From Streptomyces violaceusniger (GTDB lineage Bacteria > Actinomycetota > Actinomycetes > Streptomycetales > Streptomycetaceae): 64,000 bases of DNA. The position numbers were made by a program, and so were the translations under genes. Below, piece by piece: positions 45,150 through 54,297 of the stretch (position 1 is the first letter of the stretch; every line of letters starts with the position of its first letter). The notes beneath the pieces were generated by a model. That model did no database searches, was not told the DNA's origin, and saw nothing but the letters and a program-made list of their open reading frames with translations. The stretch spans positions 8,618,001 to 8,682,000 of the forward strand of contig BJHW01000001.1 of the NCBI GenBank assembly GCA_005405945.1, written 5' to 3'.

Positions 45150-45438
45150 TGGCGGCGGGCAGGAGTACGCCGCCTCCTCCCGCCGCCACCCCCACCACCT
45201 GTCCAGCGCCGGAACATGGACGGCCCCGGGCCACCCACCCGGCGGCTCCGGCCGCCCCGCCCCGGCCCCGACTCCCGGGCGCGGGGCGGCCTCGGCCGCG
45301 CCCGCCCCCCACGACACGCCTACGCCACGACCGAACCGGCGCCGCACACCCATCCCCACCCCCACCCCGCCTCGGACGCGGATCCGCGGCACCCCGAACC
45401 ACCTGTGCGACCCACGCCCAACCCCCGGGAGGCAGCCA
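45150..45438. other. Promoter-containing gap before the ebo-like operon
   Basis: About 290 bases, extremely C-rich on the plus strand (CCCACCCCCACCC-type runs). They must contain the ebo operon promoter because a terminator precedes them. I see no clear -10/-35 pair, operator or ORF. Confidence 0.5.
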
Positions 45439-46580
45439 GTGACCACCCGTCCCGACGACATCACCCCACTCCGCGACGCACCCCGTACGGGGGTCTGGCT
45501 CATCGGCGCTCGCGGTTCCGTCGCCACTACCGCCGTGGCGGGCTGTGCCGCCGTCGCCGGGGGTTGCAGCCGGCGACCGGAATGGTCACCGAGACCGCGG
45601 CGTTCGCGGACAGCGGCCTGCCCGCGCTCGCCGACCTCGTCTTCGGCGGCCATGACACCGCCACGACGCCGCTGCCCAAGCGGGCCGAGGCGCTGGCCGC
45701 CGACGGGGTGCTGCCGCATGGGCTGCCCGCCGCCGTACGCGGCGAACTCGCCGCCGCCGACGCGGCCGTCCGCCCGGGCGGGCCGCAGCCCGGCGACGGC
45801 CGTGGCGAGGAGGAGCTGATCGCCGCCTTCTCGGCCGACCTCGACGAGTTCGTCCGTACGCACGAACTCGCCCGCGCCGTCGTCGTCAACGTCGCCTCCA
45901 CCGAAGCGGCCCCGGAGGACGCCGGGACGCTGCCGCCCAGCTCCCTCTACGCGGTCGCCGCGCTGCGCGCCGGATGTCCGTACGTCAACTTCACGCCCTC
46001 CACCGGGCTCCACCACCCCCGCGTGCGCGAGCGGGCCGAGCGCTCCGGGCTGCCGTACGCGGGGCGCGACGGCAAGACCGGGCAGACGCTGCTGCGGTCC
46101 GTCCTCGCGCCGATGTTCGCCCAGCGGGCGCTGGCCGTACGGAGCTGGTCGGGGACGAACCTCCTCGGCGGCGGCGACGGCGCCGCCCTCGCCGACCCGG
46201 GCGCCGCGGCGGCCAAGAACGCGGGCAAGGCGCGGGTCCTCTCCGACACCCTCGGCGAACTCCCGGACGGCGAGCTGCACATCGACAACGTGCCCGCGCT
46301 CGGCGACTGGAAGACCGCCTGGGACCACGTCTCCTTCGAGGGCTTCCTCGGCTCCCGGATGGTCCTGCAGACCATCTGGCAGGGCTGCGACTCGGCCCTC
46401 GCCGCACCGCTCGTCCTCGATCTGGCCCGGCTGACCGCCCGCGCCCATGAGGTCGGCCTCACCGGGCCGCTCCCCGAACTCGGCTTCTACTTCAAGGACC
46501 CGGACGGCGGCCCGGCCGCCCTCGCCGACCAGTACGCGGCGCTCATCGGCTTCGCCGGGCGGCTGCGGGGCCGGTCGTGA
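45439..46580 (+). CDS. Inositol-3-phosphate synthase-like protein, apparent frameshift
   Basis: Related to myo-inositol-1-phosphate synthase, which converts glucose 6-phosphate to inositol 3-phosphate with NAD. About 380 residues after adding one G in the run 45559-45563. The NAD-binding start reads TGVWLIGARGSVATTAVAGCAAV and continues (corrected) AGGLQPATGMVTETAAF. Later segments are VNFTPSTGLHHPRVRERAERSGLPYAGRDGKTGQTLLRSVLAPMF and NLLGGGDGAALADPGAAAAKNAGK. GTG 45439 has GGGAGG upstream. First gene of an ebo-like operon, where cyanobacterial and Pseudomonas clusters have a dehydroquinate-synthase-like EboD; here this enzyme may make the polar head of the metabolite. Stop overlaps the next start (GTGA). 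Confidence 0.85.
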
Positions 46581-48132
46581 CGGGCGGGCCGGGGAGACGG
46601 GGGCCCTTCGGGAAGGGGGCGGACTGGGCCGAACTGCTCAGGGTCTCGGCCCTGTTCACCGTGGTCGGTGACGGCCTGGCGGGCGCGGCCGCGGCCGGGC
46701 GCGGCCCCAACCGGGGCACGGCCCTCGCGGTCTGCGCGTCGCTGTGCCTGTACGAGGCGGGCATGGCGCTCAACGACTGGGCGGACCGCTACATCGACGC
46801 CGTGGAGCGCCCCGGGCGCCCGCTGCCGTCGGGCCGTATCGCCCCGGCCGCGGCGCTGACCGCCGCGACCGGGCTGACCGCCGCCGGGCTGCTCTGCGCC
46901 GCCGCCGCGGGTCCCCCGGCCCTCGCCACGGCGACGGCCCTGGCGGGCACGGTGTGGGCGTACGACCTGGGGCTGAAGAACACGCCCGCGGGTCCGCCCA
47001 CCATGGCCGCCGCCCGCGCGCTGGACCTCCTCCTCGGCGCCACGGCCTCCGCCGGGCACATCCGCCCGGCCCTCCGCCCGGCCGCCCTCCTCGGCGCCCA
47101 CACCCTCGCGGTGACCACGGTCTCCCGGCGGGAGGCGACCGGCGGCTCCTCGACGGCCCCTCTCGGCGCTCTGGCGGTGGCCACCGCCATCGCCTGGTCC
47201 GCGACCCGGCGCCCGGGCCCCGCTTCGGGGCGCGGCCCTGAAGCGGGCGACGGCGCGCCGGTCGCCGCCGTGGACGAGGCCACCAGCGGCGCTCCGGTGG
47301 GTGCCGTGGCCGCCGGTGGCGCCTTCGCCGCCCTCGCCAGGGACCTCTCTCACGCGGGGCTACGCCGTGCTGTCCCGGCTGGGCGACTCTCCGGGGCCGT
47401 GGCGGCTCCCGCTGCCGCGGGCCGAGGCAGCGGCCCCGCCCGGCGGTGGGCTTCTCGGCGCGCCCTCGCACAGCTGGGCCGCCTCCCTGCCGTGGGCGCG
47501 GCCCTGGGCGGCGTGTCCGCGTCGAGGCGTGGCCCGGCCGTCGGCGGGTCCAGTGGCAAGGGGCTCGCGGGGATGCGGAGCCGGAGCGCGGCGGCGCGGC
47601 ACATGGCGGCCACCGTGCGGGCGGCCGCGTCGCCCAAGGCCGCCGCGCCCGCCTCGGCCGTCGTCGAAGGCGCCCCGGCCATCGGCCAGGGCGCCACGGC
47701 CGCCGTGACCCAGGGCCTCGCCCCCGCGCGGGTCAAGGGCGCGGACGCACGGCGCGGTGGTGGTCCGGTGGGGCGACTCGTCGCGGGGGCTACTGCGGCC
47801 ACCGGACACGCCGCCCGGCCCGGTGGCGCACGTTCCGGGGCCGCGGTGCCCCGGAACGTCGGGGCCACCGCCTCGCCCGGCGCGGCGGTCAGCCGCTTCG
47901 CGGGGTCGCCCTCGCGGGCGGGTACGTGGCCACGGTCGCCCGGCCGTTGGCGCATGCCGCGCTCAACCCGTCCCCGTACCTCCTCCAGCGTGCCGTCGGC
48001 AGCGGCATCCGCGCGATGATCCCGCTTCAGGCCGTGCTCGCCTCCCGCGCCGGGGCGCACCGTACGGCCGCCGGGTTGCTCGCGCTGATGCCCGTCGCCC
48101 GCCGGCTGTCGAGAAAGGTCAGCGCGACATGA
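46577..48132 (+). CDS. SCO3242-type UbiA-like prenyltransferase (EboC-like) with long Ala/Gly insertion, apparent frameshift
   Basis: A membrane prenyltransferase expected to attach an isoprenoid to a polar acceptor. The N-terminal half is normal: LLRVSALFTVVGDGLAGAAAAGRG, the aspartate motif MALNDWADRYIDAVERPGRPLPSGRI, and WAYDLGLKNTPAGPPTMAAARALDLLLG. The C-terminal end is also normal (HAALNPSPYLLQRAVGSGIRAMIPLQAVLASRAGA...ARRLSRKVSAT) but lies in another frame, joined by one G at 47902-47905. Between them about 200 extra residues (roughly 210-440) are Ala/Gly/Arg/Ser-rich and low-complexity, making the corrected protein about 518 residues against about 300 usual. GTG 46577 and ATG of the next gene are coupled. 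Confidence 0.8.
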
Positions 48133-49030
48133 GCCGCACCGGCGACCCCAGCCGCCCCACCCCGGAACCCCTCCGCTTCGCCTACGGCACCAACGGTCTG
48201 ACCGACCTCCGCCTGAGCGACGCCCTCGCACTCCTCGCCGACCTCGGCTACGACGGCGTCTCGCTGACCCTCGACCATATGCACCTCGACCCGCTCGCCC
48301 GGACCTCGCCGCCCGCACCCGCCGCGTCGCCCGCGATCTCGAGCGGCTCGGCCTCGGCGTCGCGATCGAGACCGGTGCCCGGTACGTGCTCGACGCCCGG
48401 CGCAAGCACCACCCCACCCTGCTCGACCCGGACCCCGGAGCCCGTGGCGCCCGGGTCGATCTGCTGCTGCGGGCCGTGCGGGTGGCGGCCGACCTCGGGG
48501 CGCCCGCCGTGCACTGCTTCAGCGGGGTGCTGCCGCCCGGTGAGTCCGGGGAGACGGCGTGGCGACGGCTGGCCGACGCCCTCGGGCCGGTGGTCGTGGC
48601 CGCCGGGGCGGTGGGCGTTTCCCTCGCGATCGAGCCGGAGCCGGGGCACCTCCTCGCCGACCTCGCCGGTTTCCACCGGCTGCGCACGGCGCTCGGCGAT
48701 CCGGCCGCCCTCGGCCTCACCCTCGACATCGGCCACTGCCAGTGCCTGGAACCCGACCCGCCCGCCGAGTGTGTCCGCGCGGCGGCGCCCTGGCTGCGCC
48801 ATGTGCAGATCGAGGACATGCGGCGCGGGGTGCACGAGCATCTGCCTCTCGGCGAGGGCGAGATCGACTTCCCGCCGGTGCTGGAGGCGCTGCGCGCGGC
48901 GGGGTACCGGGGGCTCGTCGGCGTCGAACTGCCCCGCCACTCCCACGCCGGTCCCGAACTGGCCGGCACCTCCCTGCGGTTCCTCAAGGACGCCGAACGG
49001 GCCGCGAGCGAGGAAGGCGTCCGATGCTGA
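48129..49030 (+). CDS. TIM-barrel sugar isomerase-like protein of the ebo operon, apparent frameshift
   Basis: An AP-endonuclease-2-type barrel of about 300 residues after adding one G at 48301-48302, which restores LDPLARDLAARTRRVARDLERLGLGVAIETGARYVLDARRKHHPT. Metal-ligand-like positions are visible in SLAIEPEPGHLL (Glu), TLDIGHCQCLE (Asp, His), RHVQIEDMRRGVHEH (His) and VGVELPRHSH (Glu). ATG 48129 overlaps the previous stop, and its own stop overlaps the eboA start. It probably rearranges the sugar or inositol part of the product of this cluster. Distinct from EboE three genes downstream. Confidence 0.82.
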
Positions 49031-49734
49031 CCGTGACCGAGCTCCGCGCCGCCGTGGAGCAGCGCCTGGACGAGACAGGACGCGCCTGGCTGGACGGCGC
49101 CCTGACGGACGCGGCGACATCCGAGCCGCGCCCGGACGCTCCCGGCCCCGCCCGCTGGGAGTTGGACTTCGCCTCCGCGGGCCGCCACGTCCGCACCCCT
49201 GCCACCGGTCGGCCCGTCACCGCCGACCGTCCTGGCCCTGACGGCCTTGGCCCCGTCGACCTCCCCGACGCCGCCCGCGTCCTCATCCTCCACGCCGCGC
49301 GCGCGGACGCGCCGACCGTCGCGAGGCTGTACGCGCACGGCACGGGCGCCGAGCGCCGGGCCGTGCTGCGGGCGCTTCCGCATCTCGGGCTGTTCGCCGG
49401 GGCCGACGCCGTGCCGCTCGTCGAGGACGCCCTGCGGACCAACGACACCCGGCTCGTGGCCGCCGCCGTCGGGCCGTACGCCGCTCGGCACCTCTCGCCG
49501 CACAGCTGGCGGCAGGCCGTGCTCAAGTGCCTGTTCACGGGCGTGCCCCTCAGCGCCGTCGCCGACTGGGAGCGGCGGGCGCGCGGGGACGGCGAGCTGG
49601 GCCGCATGCTCGGCGACTACGCCCGTGAGCGCACCGCCGCCGGGCGCCCCGTGCCCGGCGATCTCGACCGCGTCCTGGCCATGACCCGCGCCCTGCCCGG
49701 CGCGCCCCGCGCCCTGACCCGCGAGGAGTCCTGA
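49024..49734 (+). CDS. eboA: EboA-domain protein
   Basis: A 236-residue helical protein of the EboA family, whose biochemical role is unknown. Characteristic segments are DLPDAARVLILHAARADAPTVARLYAHGTGAERRAVLRALPHL, VPLVEDALRTNDTRLVAAAVGPYAARHLSPHSWRQAVLKCLFTGVPL and the ARGDGELGRMLGDYARERTAAGRPVPGDLDRVL end. EboA marks ebo/edb clusters, first noted in cyanobacteria (needed for export of the scytonemin precursor), in Pseudomonas and in an algal endosymbiont. ATG 49024 overlaps the previous stop by seven bases; TGATG links it to the TatD gene. Confidence 0.85.
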   Translation: MLTVTELRAAVEQRLDETGRAWLDGALTDAATSEPRPDAPGPARWELDFASAGRHVRTPATGRPVTADRPGPDGLGPVDLPDAARVLILHAARADAPTVARLYAHGTGAERRAVLRALPHLGLFAGADAVPLVEDALRTNDTRLVAAAVGPYAARHLSPHSWRQAVLKCLFTGVPLSAVADWERRARGDGELGRMLGDYARERTAAGRPVPGDLDRVLAMTRALPGAPRALTREES

Positions 49735-50615
49735 TGCGCATCTTCGATCCCCACATCCATATGACCTCCCGCACCACCGACGACTACGAGGCCATGTACG
49801 CCGCGGGGGTGCGCGCCCTCGTCGAGCCGTCCTTCTGGCTCGGGCAGCCCCGCACCTCGCCCGCCAGCTTCTACGACTACTTCGACTCCCTCCTCGGCTG
49901 GGAGCCCTTCCGGGCCGCCCAGCACGGAATCGCCCACCACTGCACCCTCGCGCTCAACCCCAAGGAGGCCAACGACCCGCGCTGCACCCCCGTCCTGGAC
50001 GAGCTGCCGCGCTATCTGGTCAAGGACGGCGTCGTGGCCGTGGGCGAGATCGGCTACGACTCGATGACCCCCGCCGAGGACGCCGCCCTCGCCGCCCAGC
50101 TGCAGCTCGCCGCCGACCACGGGCTGCCCGCCCTCGTCCACACCCCGCACCGCGACAAGCTGGCCGGACTGCGCCGCACCCTCGACGTCGTCGGGGAGTC
50201 CGCGCTGCCCCCGGACCGCGTCCTGGTCGACCACCTCAACGAGACCACCGTCAAGGAGGCCAAGGACAGCGGCTGCTGGCTGGGCTTCTCGGTCTACCCC
50301 GACACCAAGATGGACGAGGAGCGGATGGTCGCGATCCTGCGCGCGTACGGGCCCGAGAAGGTCCTGGTCAACTCCGCCGCCGACTGGGGGAGGAGCGACC
50401 CGCTCAAGACCCGCAAGGTGGGTGACCTGATGCGGGCCGAGGGCTTCACCGAGGACGAGGTCGACCTGGTGCTGTGGCGCAACCCGGTCGCGTTCTACGG
50501 GCTCAGCGGCCGCCTGGAGCTGGACCTCGACGCCGACGACACCGCGGCCACCGCCACCCACGAGGGCAACTCCATCCTGCGCGGCGCCCCGGCCGCCGCG
50601 CCGGCGGAACGGTGA
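49734..50615 (+). CDS. TatD-family metal-dependent hydrolase (EboB-like)
   Basis: An amidohydrolase-fold phosphoesterase or nuclease of 293 residues. Metal ligands are recognisable: the N-terminal HxH (DPHIHMTS), Glu in VAVGEIGYDS, His in PALVHTPH, His in RVLVDHLNE and Asp in VNSAADWGRSDPL. Classical TatD enzymes remove nucleotides from DNA; the ebo variants may act on another phosphorylated compound. It ends in a soluble Ala/Asp-rich tail. Coupled to eboA, followed 13 bases later by eboE behind GAGGAGGAGG. Confidence 0.88.
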   Translation: MRIFDPHIHMTSRTTDDYEAMYAAGVRALVEPSFWLGQPRTSPASFYDYFDSLLGWEPFRAAQHGIAHHCTLALNPKEANDPRCTPVLDELPRYLVKDGVVAVGEIGYDSMTPAEDAALAAQLQLAADHGLPALVHTPHRDKLAGLRRTLDVVGESALPPDRVLVDHLNETTVKEAKDSGCWLGFSVYPDTKMDEERMVAILRAYGPEKVLVNSAADWGRSDPLKTRKVGDLMRAEGFTEDEVDLVLWRNPVAFYGLSGRLELDLDADDTAATATHEGNSILRGAPAAAPAER

Positions 50616-50628
50616 GGAGGAGGACCCC

Positions 50629-51807
50629 ATGCGCTTCCGCCACCCCGACGGCTCCACCGTCCACCTCGCCTACTGCACCAACGTCCACCCCGCCGAAAAC
50701 CTCGACGGCGTCGTGGAGCAGCTCCGGCTGCACTGCGAACCGGTCCGCCGCCGCCTGGGCCGCGACCGGCTCGGCATCGGCCTGTGGCTGGCCCGCGACG
50801 CCGCCCGCACCCTGAGCGCCGACCCCGCCGAACTGCGCAGGCTGCGCACCGCGCTGGACACCCGCGGCCTGGAGGTGGTCACCCTCAACGGCTTCCCGTA
50901 CGAGGGGTTCGGCGCCCAGGAGGTCAAGTACCGCGTCTACAAGCCCGACTGGACCGACCCGGAGCGGCTGGAGCACACCACCCACCTCGCCCGGCTGCTG
51001 GCCGCGCTGCTCCCGGACGACATCACCGACGGCTCCGTCTCCACGCTGCCGCTCGCCTGGCGCGCCCCCTTCGACGCCGACGACGCCCGCGCCGCCCGCC
51101 GCCACCTCACCATCCTCGCCCAGCGGCTCGACGCGATCCAGGAACTCACCGGCCGGTCCGTCCGCATCGGCCTGGAGCCCGAGCCCGGCTGCACCGTCGA
51201 GACCACCGCGCAGGCCATCGACGCGCTCACCGCGCCCGGCGGCCCGCCCCCGGACCGCATCGGCGTCTGCCTGGACACCTGCCATCTGGCGACGCAGTTC
51301 GAGGATCCGCACACGGTCACAGGCGCGCTCACCGCCGCCGGGGTCCCGGTCGTCAAGGCGCAGCTGTCCGCCGCGCTGCACGCCGAGGACCCGGGGCAGC
51401 CCGCCGTACGGAAGGCCCTCGCGGCCTTCGCCGAGCCCCGCTTCCTGCACCAGACCCGCACCCGGGCCCCCGAGGGCGGCGTCACCGGCACCGACGACCT
51501 CGACCAGGCGCTCGCCGGCGGGCTGGCGGACACCGCACCCTGGCGGTCCCACTTCCACGTCCCGCTGCACGCCCCGCCCGAGCCCCCGCTCACCTCCACC
51601 CTCCCGGTGCTCGCCGACGCCCTCGCCCGTCTCGTCGGCGGGCCCGCCCCGCTGACCCGCCACCTCGAAGTGGAGACCTACACCTGGCAGGCGCTCCCGC
51701 CCGAGCTGCGCCCCCGCACCCGCGACCGGCTCGCCGACGGCATCGCCGCCGAACTCGCCCTCGCCCGCGACCTTTTGACCGACCTCGGCCTCAAGGAGCT
51801 GCCATGA
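50629..51807 (+). CDS. eboE: Metabolite traffic protein EboE (TIM barrel)
   Basis: A 392-residue xylose-isomerase-like barrel of the EboE type. It starts MRFRHPDGSTVHLAYCTNVHPAENLDGVVEQL, the usual EboE opening, and contains VVTLNGFPYEGFGAQEVKYRVYKPDWTDPERLEHT, SVSTLPLAWRAPF, RIGLEPEPGCTVETT (Glu ligand) and GVCLDTCHLATQFED (Asp/His ligands). In other bacteria the ebo set is needed for metabolite trafficking to the cell exterior. ATG 50629; the stop overlaps the next start (ATGA). Confidence 0.88.
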   Translation: MRFRHPDGSTVHLAYCTNVHPAENLDGVVEQLRLHCEPVRRRLGRDRLGIGLWLARDAARTLSADPAELRRLRTALDTRGLEVVTLNGFPYEGFGAQEVKYRVYKPDWTDPERLEHTTHLARLLAALLPDDITDGSVSTLPLAWRAPFDADDARAARRHLTILAQRLDAIQELTGRSVRIGLEPEPGCTVETTAQAIDALTAPGGPPPDRIGVCLDTCHLATQFEDPHTVTGALTAAGVPVVKAQLSAALHAEDPGQPAVRKALAAFAEPRFLHQTRTRAPEGGVTGTDDLDQALAGGLADTAPWRSHFHVPLHAPPEPPLTSTLPVLADALARLVGGPAPLTRHLEVETYTWQALPPELRPRTRDRLADGIAAELALARDLLTDLGLKELP

Positions 51808-53232
51808 GCGACCTGAGCCACCGGAGCGACGGGACCGGCCCCACCCCCCTCCTCGTCCTCGACGTCGTCGGGCTCACTCCCCGGCTGCTGGACCACATGC
51901 CCCGCCTCAGAGCCCTCGCCCGCTCCGGCTCGCGCGCCGCGCTGGGCACCGTCCTGCCCGCCGTCACCTGCGCCGCCCAGTCGACGTTCCTCACCGGCAC
52001 CACCCCCGCCGAGCACGGCATCGTCGGCAACGGCTGGTACTTCCGCGAGATGGGCGAGGTGCTGCTGTGGCGGCAGCACAACGGACTGGTAGGCGGCGAC
52101 AAGCTGTGGGACGCCGCCCGCCGCGCCCACCCGGGCTACACCGTGGCCAACGTCTGCTGGTGGTACGCGATGGGCTCGGACACCGACATCACCGTCACCC
52201 CGCGCCCCGTCTACTACGCCGACGGCCGCAAGGAGCCGGACTGCTACACCCGGCCCCCGCGCTGCACGACGAACTCACCGCGAAGCTCGGCACCTTCCCC
52301 CTCTTCCACTTCTGGGGCCGGGCGCGGACCTGGTCTCCTCGCAGTGGATCATCGACGCCACCCGCCACATCCTGCGCACCAGCCCCACCGATCTGGTGCT
52401 GACCTACCTTCCGCACCTGGACTACGACCTCCAGCGGTACGGCCCCGACGACCCCCGCGCCCACTCCGCCGCCGCCGAGCTCGACACCGCCCTCGGTCCG
52501 CTGCTCGACGACGCCGCCGCCCGCGGCCGTACCGTCGTGGCGCTGTCCGAGTACGGCATCACCCGGGTCTCCCGGCCGGTGGACATCAACCGGGCGCTGC
52601 GCCGCGCCGGGCTGCTGGAGGTGCACACCCAGGACGGCATGGAGTATCTGGACCCCGGTGCCTCCCGCGCCTTCGCGGTCGCCGACCACCAGCTCGCCCA
52701 TGTGTATGTGCGCCGCGCGGAGGACCTGGACGCCACCCGCGCCGCCCTGGCCGGGCTGCCCGGGATCGCCGAACTCCTCGACGACGAGGGCAAGAAGGCC
52801 CACGGCCTGGACCATCCGCGCTCCGGGGAACTGGTCGCGGTGGCCGCGCCGGACGCCTGGTTCACGTACTACTACTGGCTCGACGACGCCCGCGCCCCCG
52901 ACTTCGCCCAGCTGGTGGAGATCCACCGCAAGCCCGGCTACGACCCGGCCGAGCTGTTCATGGACCCCAAGGACCCCTATGTGCGGGTGCGGGCCGCCAC
53001 CGCGCTGGCCCGCAAGAAGACGGGGATGCGCTACCGCATGGCCGTCGTCCCGCTCGATCCGTCCCCGGTGCGCGGCAGCCACGGCCGCCTCCCGGACCGC
53101 GAGGAGGACGGCCCCGTCCTCCTCTGCTCCCAGCCCGGCGCGGTGAGGGGACAGGTGGCCGCCACCGACGTCAAGAACCTGCTCCTCCGCCTCGCCGGAC
53201 TGACGAACGCAACCGAAGGAGACACCCCGTGA
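51804..53232 (+). CDS. Alkaline-phosphatase-fold phosphodiesterase (EboF-like), two apparent frameshifts
   Basis: A nucleotide-pyrophosphatase/phosphodiesterase-type enzyme of about 476 residues if one base is added at 52259 (PPALHDELTAKLGTFPLFHFWG) and one at 52318-52319 (GPGADLVSSQWIIDATRHIL). The N-terminal metal-site Asp (LLVLDVVGLTP) and the nucleophile region (AVTCAAQSTFLTGTTPAEHGIVGNGWYF, Thr at the usual position) are intact, as are YLPHLDYDLQRYGPDDP and VVALSEYGI further on. These enzymes hydrolyse phosphodiester or pyrophosphate bonds. ATG 51804 and GTG of the next gene are coupled. Three segments are open in three different frames, so it would be missed by automatic calling. Confidence 0.85.
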
Positions 53233-54275
53233 AGAGGGCCCAGAACAACCCCGAACTCGCCGAGACCCTCCGCCGCCGCAGATTCCTCGGCGTCGCCGCG
53301 GGCGCCACGGCCGCCGGTCTGCTCGGCACCGGCACCGCCACGGCCGCCCAGACGGGCAGCGCCACCGCCGCGCCGGCCCAGAACGGCCGGGGCGGCCCGC
53401 TGGTGCCCCGAGGCCACCTCGGCATCCAGCTCTACACCCTCCGCGACCAGGTGCGGTCCATCGGCTTCGCCGGCGTTTTCGAGGAACTGGCCCGGTACGG
53501 CTACGACCAGGTGGAGTTCGCCGGCTACACCCAGGGCACCGGCGACATCACCCTCAAGCAGCTGGGGCGGCTGATGCGGGACAACGGGCTGCGCGGTATC
53601 GGCAGCCACGTCGGCTACTACTCCGACGACCCGAAGGCGTACACCTTCGCCACCAACCTCACCCAGGTGCTCGACGACGCCGAGGCGCTCGGCCTGCCGC
53701 ATGTGGGCACCGCATCCGGGCCCTGGCGCTACGGCTCCACGGTGGACGGCTGGAAGCGCTGCGCGGAGGAGTTCAACACCTACGGCGCGGCGGCCAAGGC
53801 GCGCGGGCTGAAGTTCTACCAGCACAACCACGCCGAGGAGTTCTCCTTCGCCACCGACCGGCCGGACGTCCGCCTCTACGACGTGCTGCTCGCCGAGACC
53901 GACCCGGAGCTGGTCCACCTGGAGATGGACATCTACTGGGCGTATGTGGCCCAGTACCGCTTCGGAAGGAAGGCCGACGGCTCCCCGGCGCCCTTCGAGC
54001 CGCTGGACTACGTCCTGCGGGCCCCGCACCGCTACCCGCTCTTCCACGTCAAGGACGGGGAGCACGACGAGACCGTCCCCGACGGCTACCGGATGGTGGA
54101 CGTCGGGGACGGTGACATCGACTACCGCCGCTTCCTGAGCGCGGTCGGCAAGACCCATGGCGGGCGACGTGACCACCACTGGATGGTGGAGCACGACCAG
54201 CCCGCCGATTCGCTCACCACCGCCCGCCGCTCCGCCCGCTATCTGCGGTCGTTGCGGTGCGGCGGACGGGACTGA
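53229..54275 (+). CDS. Tat-exported TIM-barrel sugar isomerase/epimerase
   Basis: A 348-residue protein with a textbook twin-arginine signal (RRRRFLGVAAGATAAGLLG, Ala-rich to about residue 45) followed by an AP-endonuclease-2-type barrel (LGIQLYTLRDQVRSIGFAGVFEELARYGYDQVEFAGY). Metal ligands are suggested by QHNHAEEF, HLEMDIYWAY, LFHVKDGEHDE and WMVEHDQP. GTG 53229 overlaps the phosphodiesterase stop (GTGA), making it the last gene of the ebo-like operon. Export with a folded metal centre suggests that it acts on a released or extracellular sugar derivative. Confidence 0.88.
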   Translation: MKRAQNNPELAETLRRRRFLGVAAGATAAGLLGTGTATAAQTGSATAAPAQNGRGGPLVPRGHLGIQLYTLRDQVRSIGFAGVFEELARYGYDQVEFAGYTQGTGDITLKQLGRLMRDNGLRGIGSHVGYYSDDPKAYTFATNLTQVLDDAEALGLPHVGTASGPWRYGSTVDGWKRCAEEFNTYGAAAKARGLKFYQHNHAEEFSFATDRPDVRLYDVLLAETDPELVHLEMDIYWAYVAQYRFGRKADGSPAPFEPLDYVLRAPHRYPLFHVKDGEHDETVPDGYRMVDVGDGDIDYRRFLSAVGKTHGGRRDHHWMVEHDQPADSLTTARRSARYLRSLRCGGRD

Positions 54276-54297
54276 GCGAGGGCCCCGCGCGGCCGGG

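Noticed and set aside
47350..49503. Open frame of 717 codons on the minus strand across the ebo operon
   Set aside because: Composition is R/P/S/A shadow sequence, while the plus strand holds recognisable families on both sides and an unbroken chain of start-stop overlaps.
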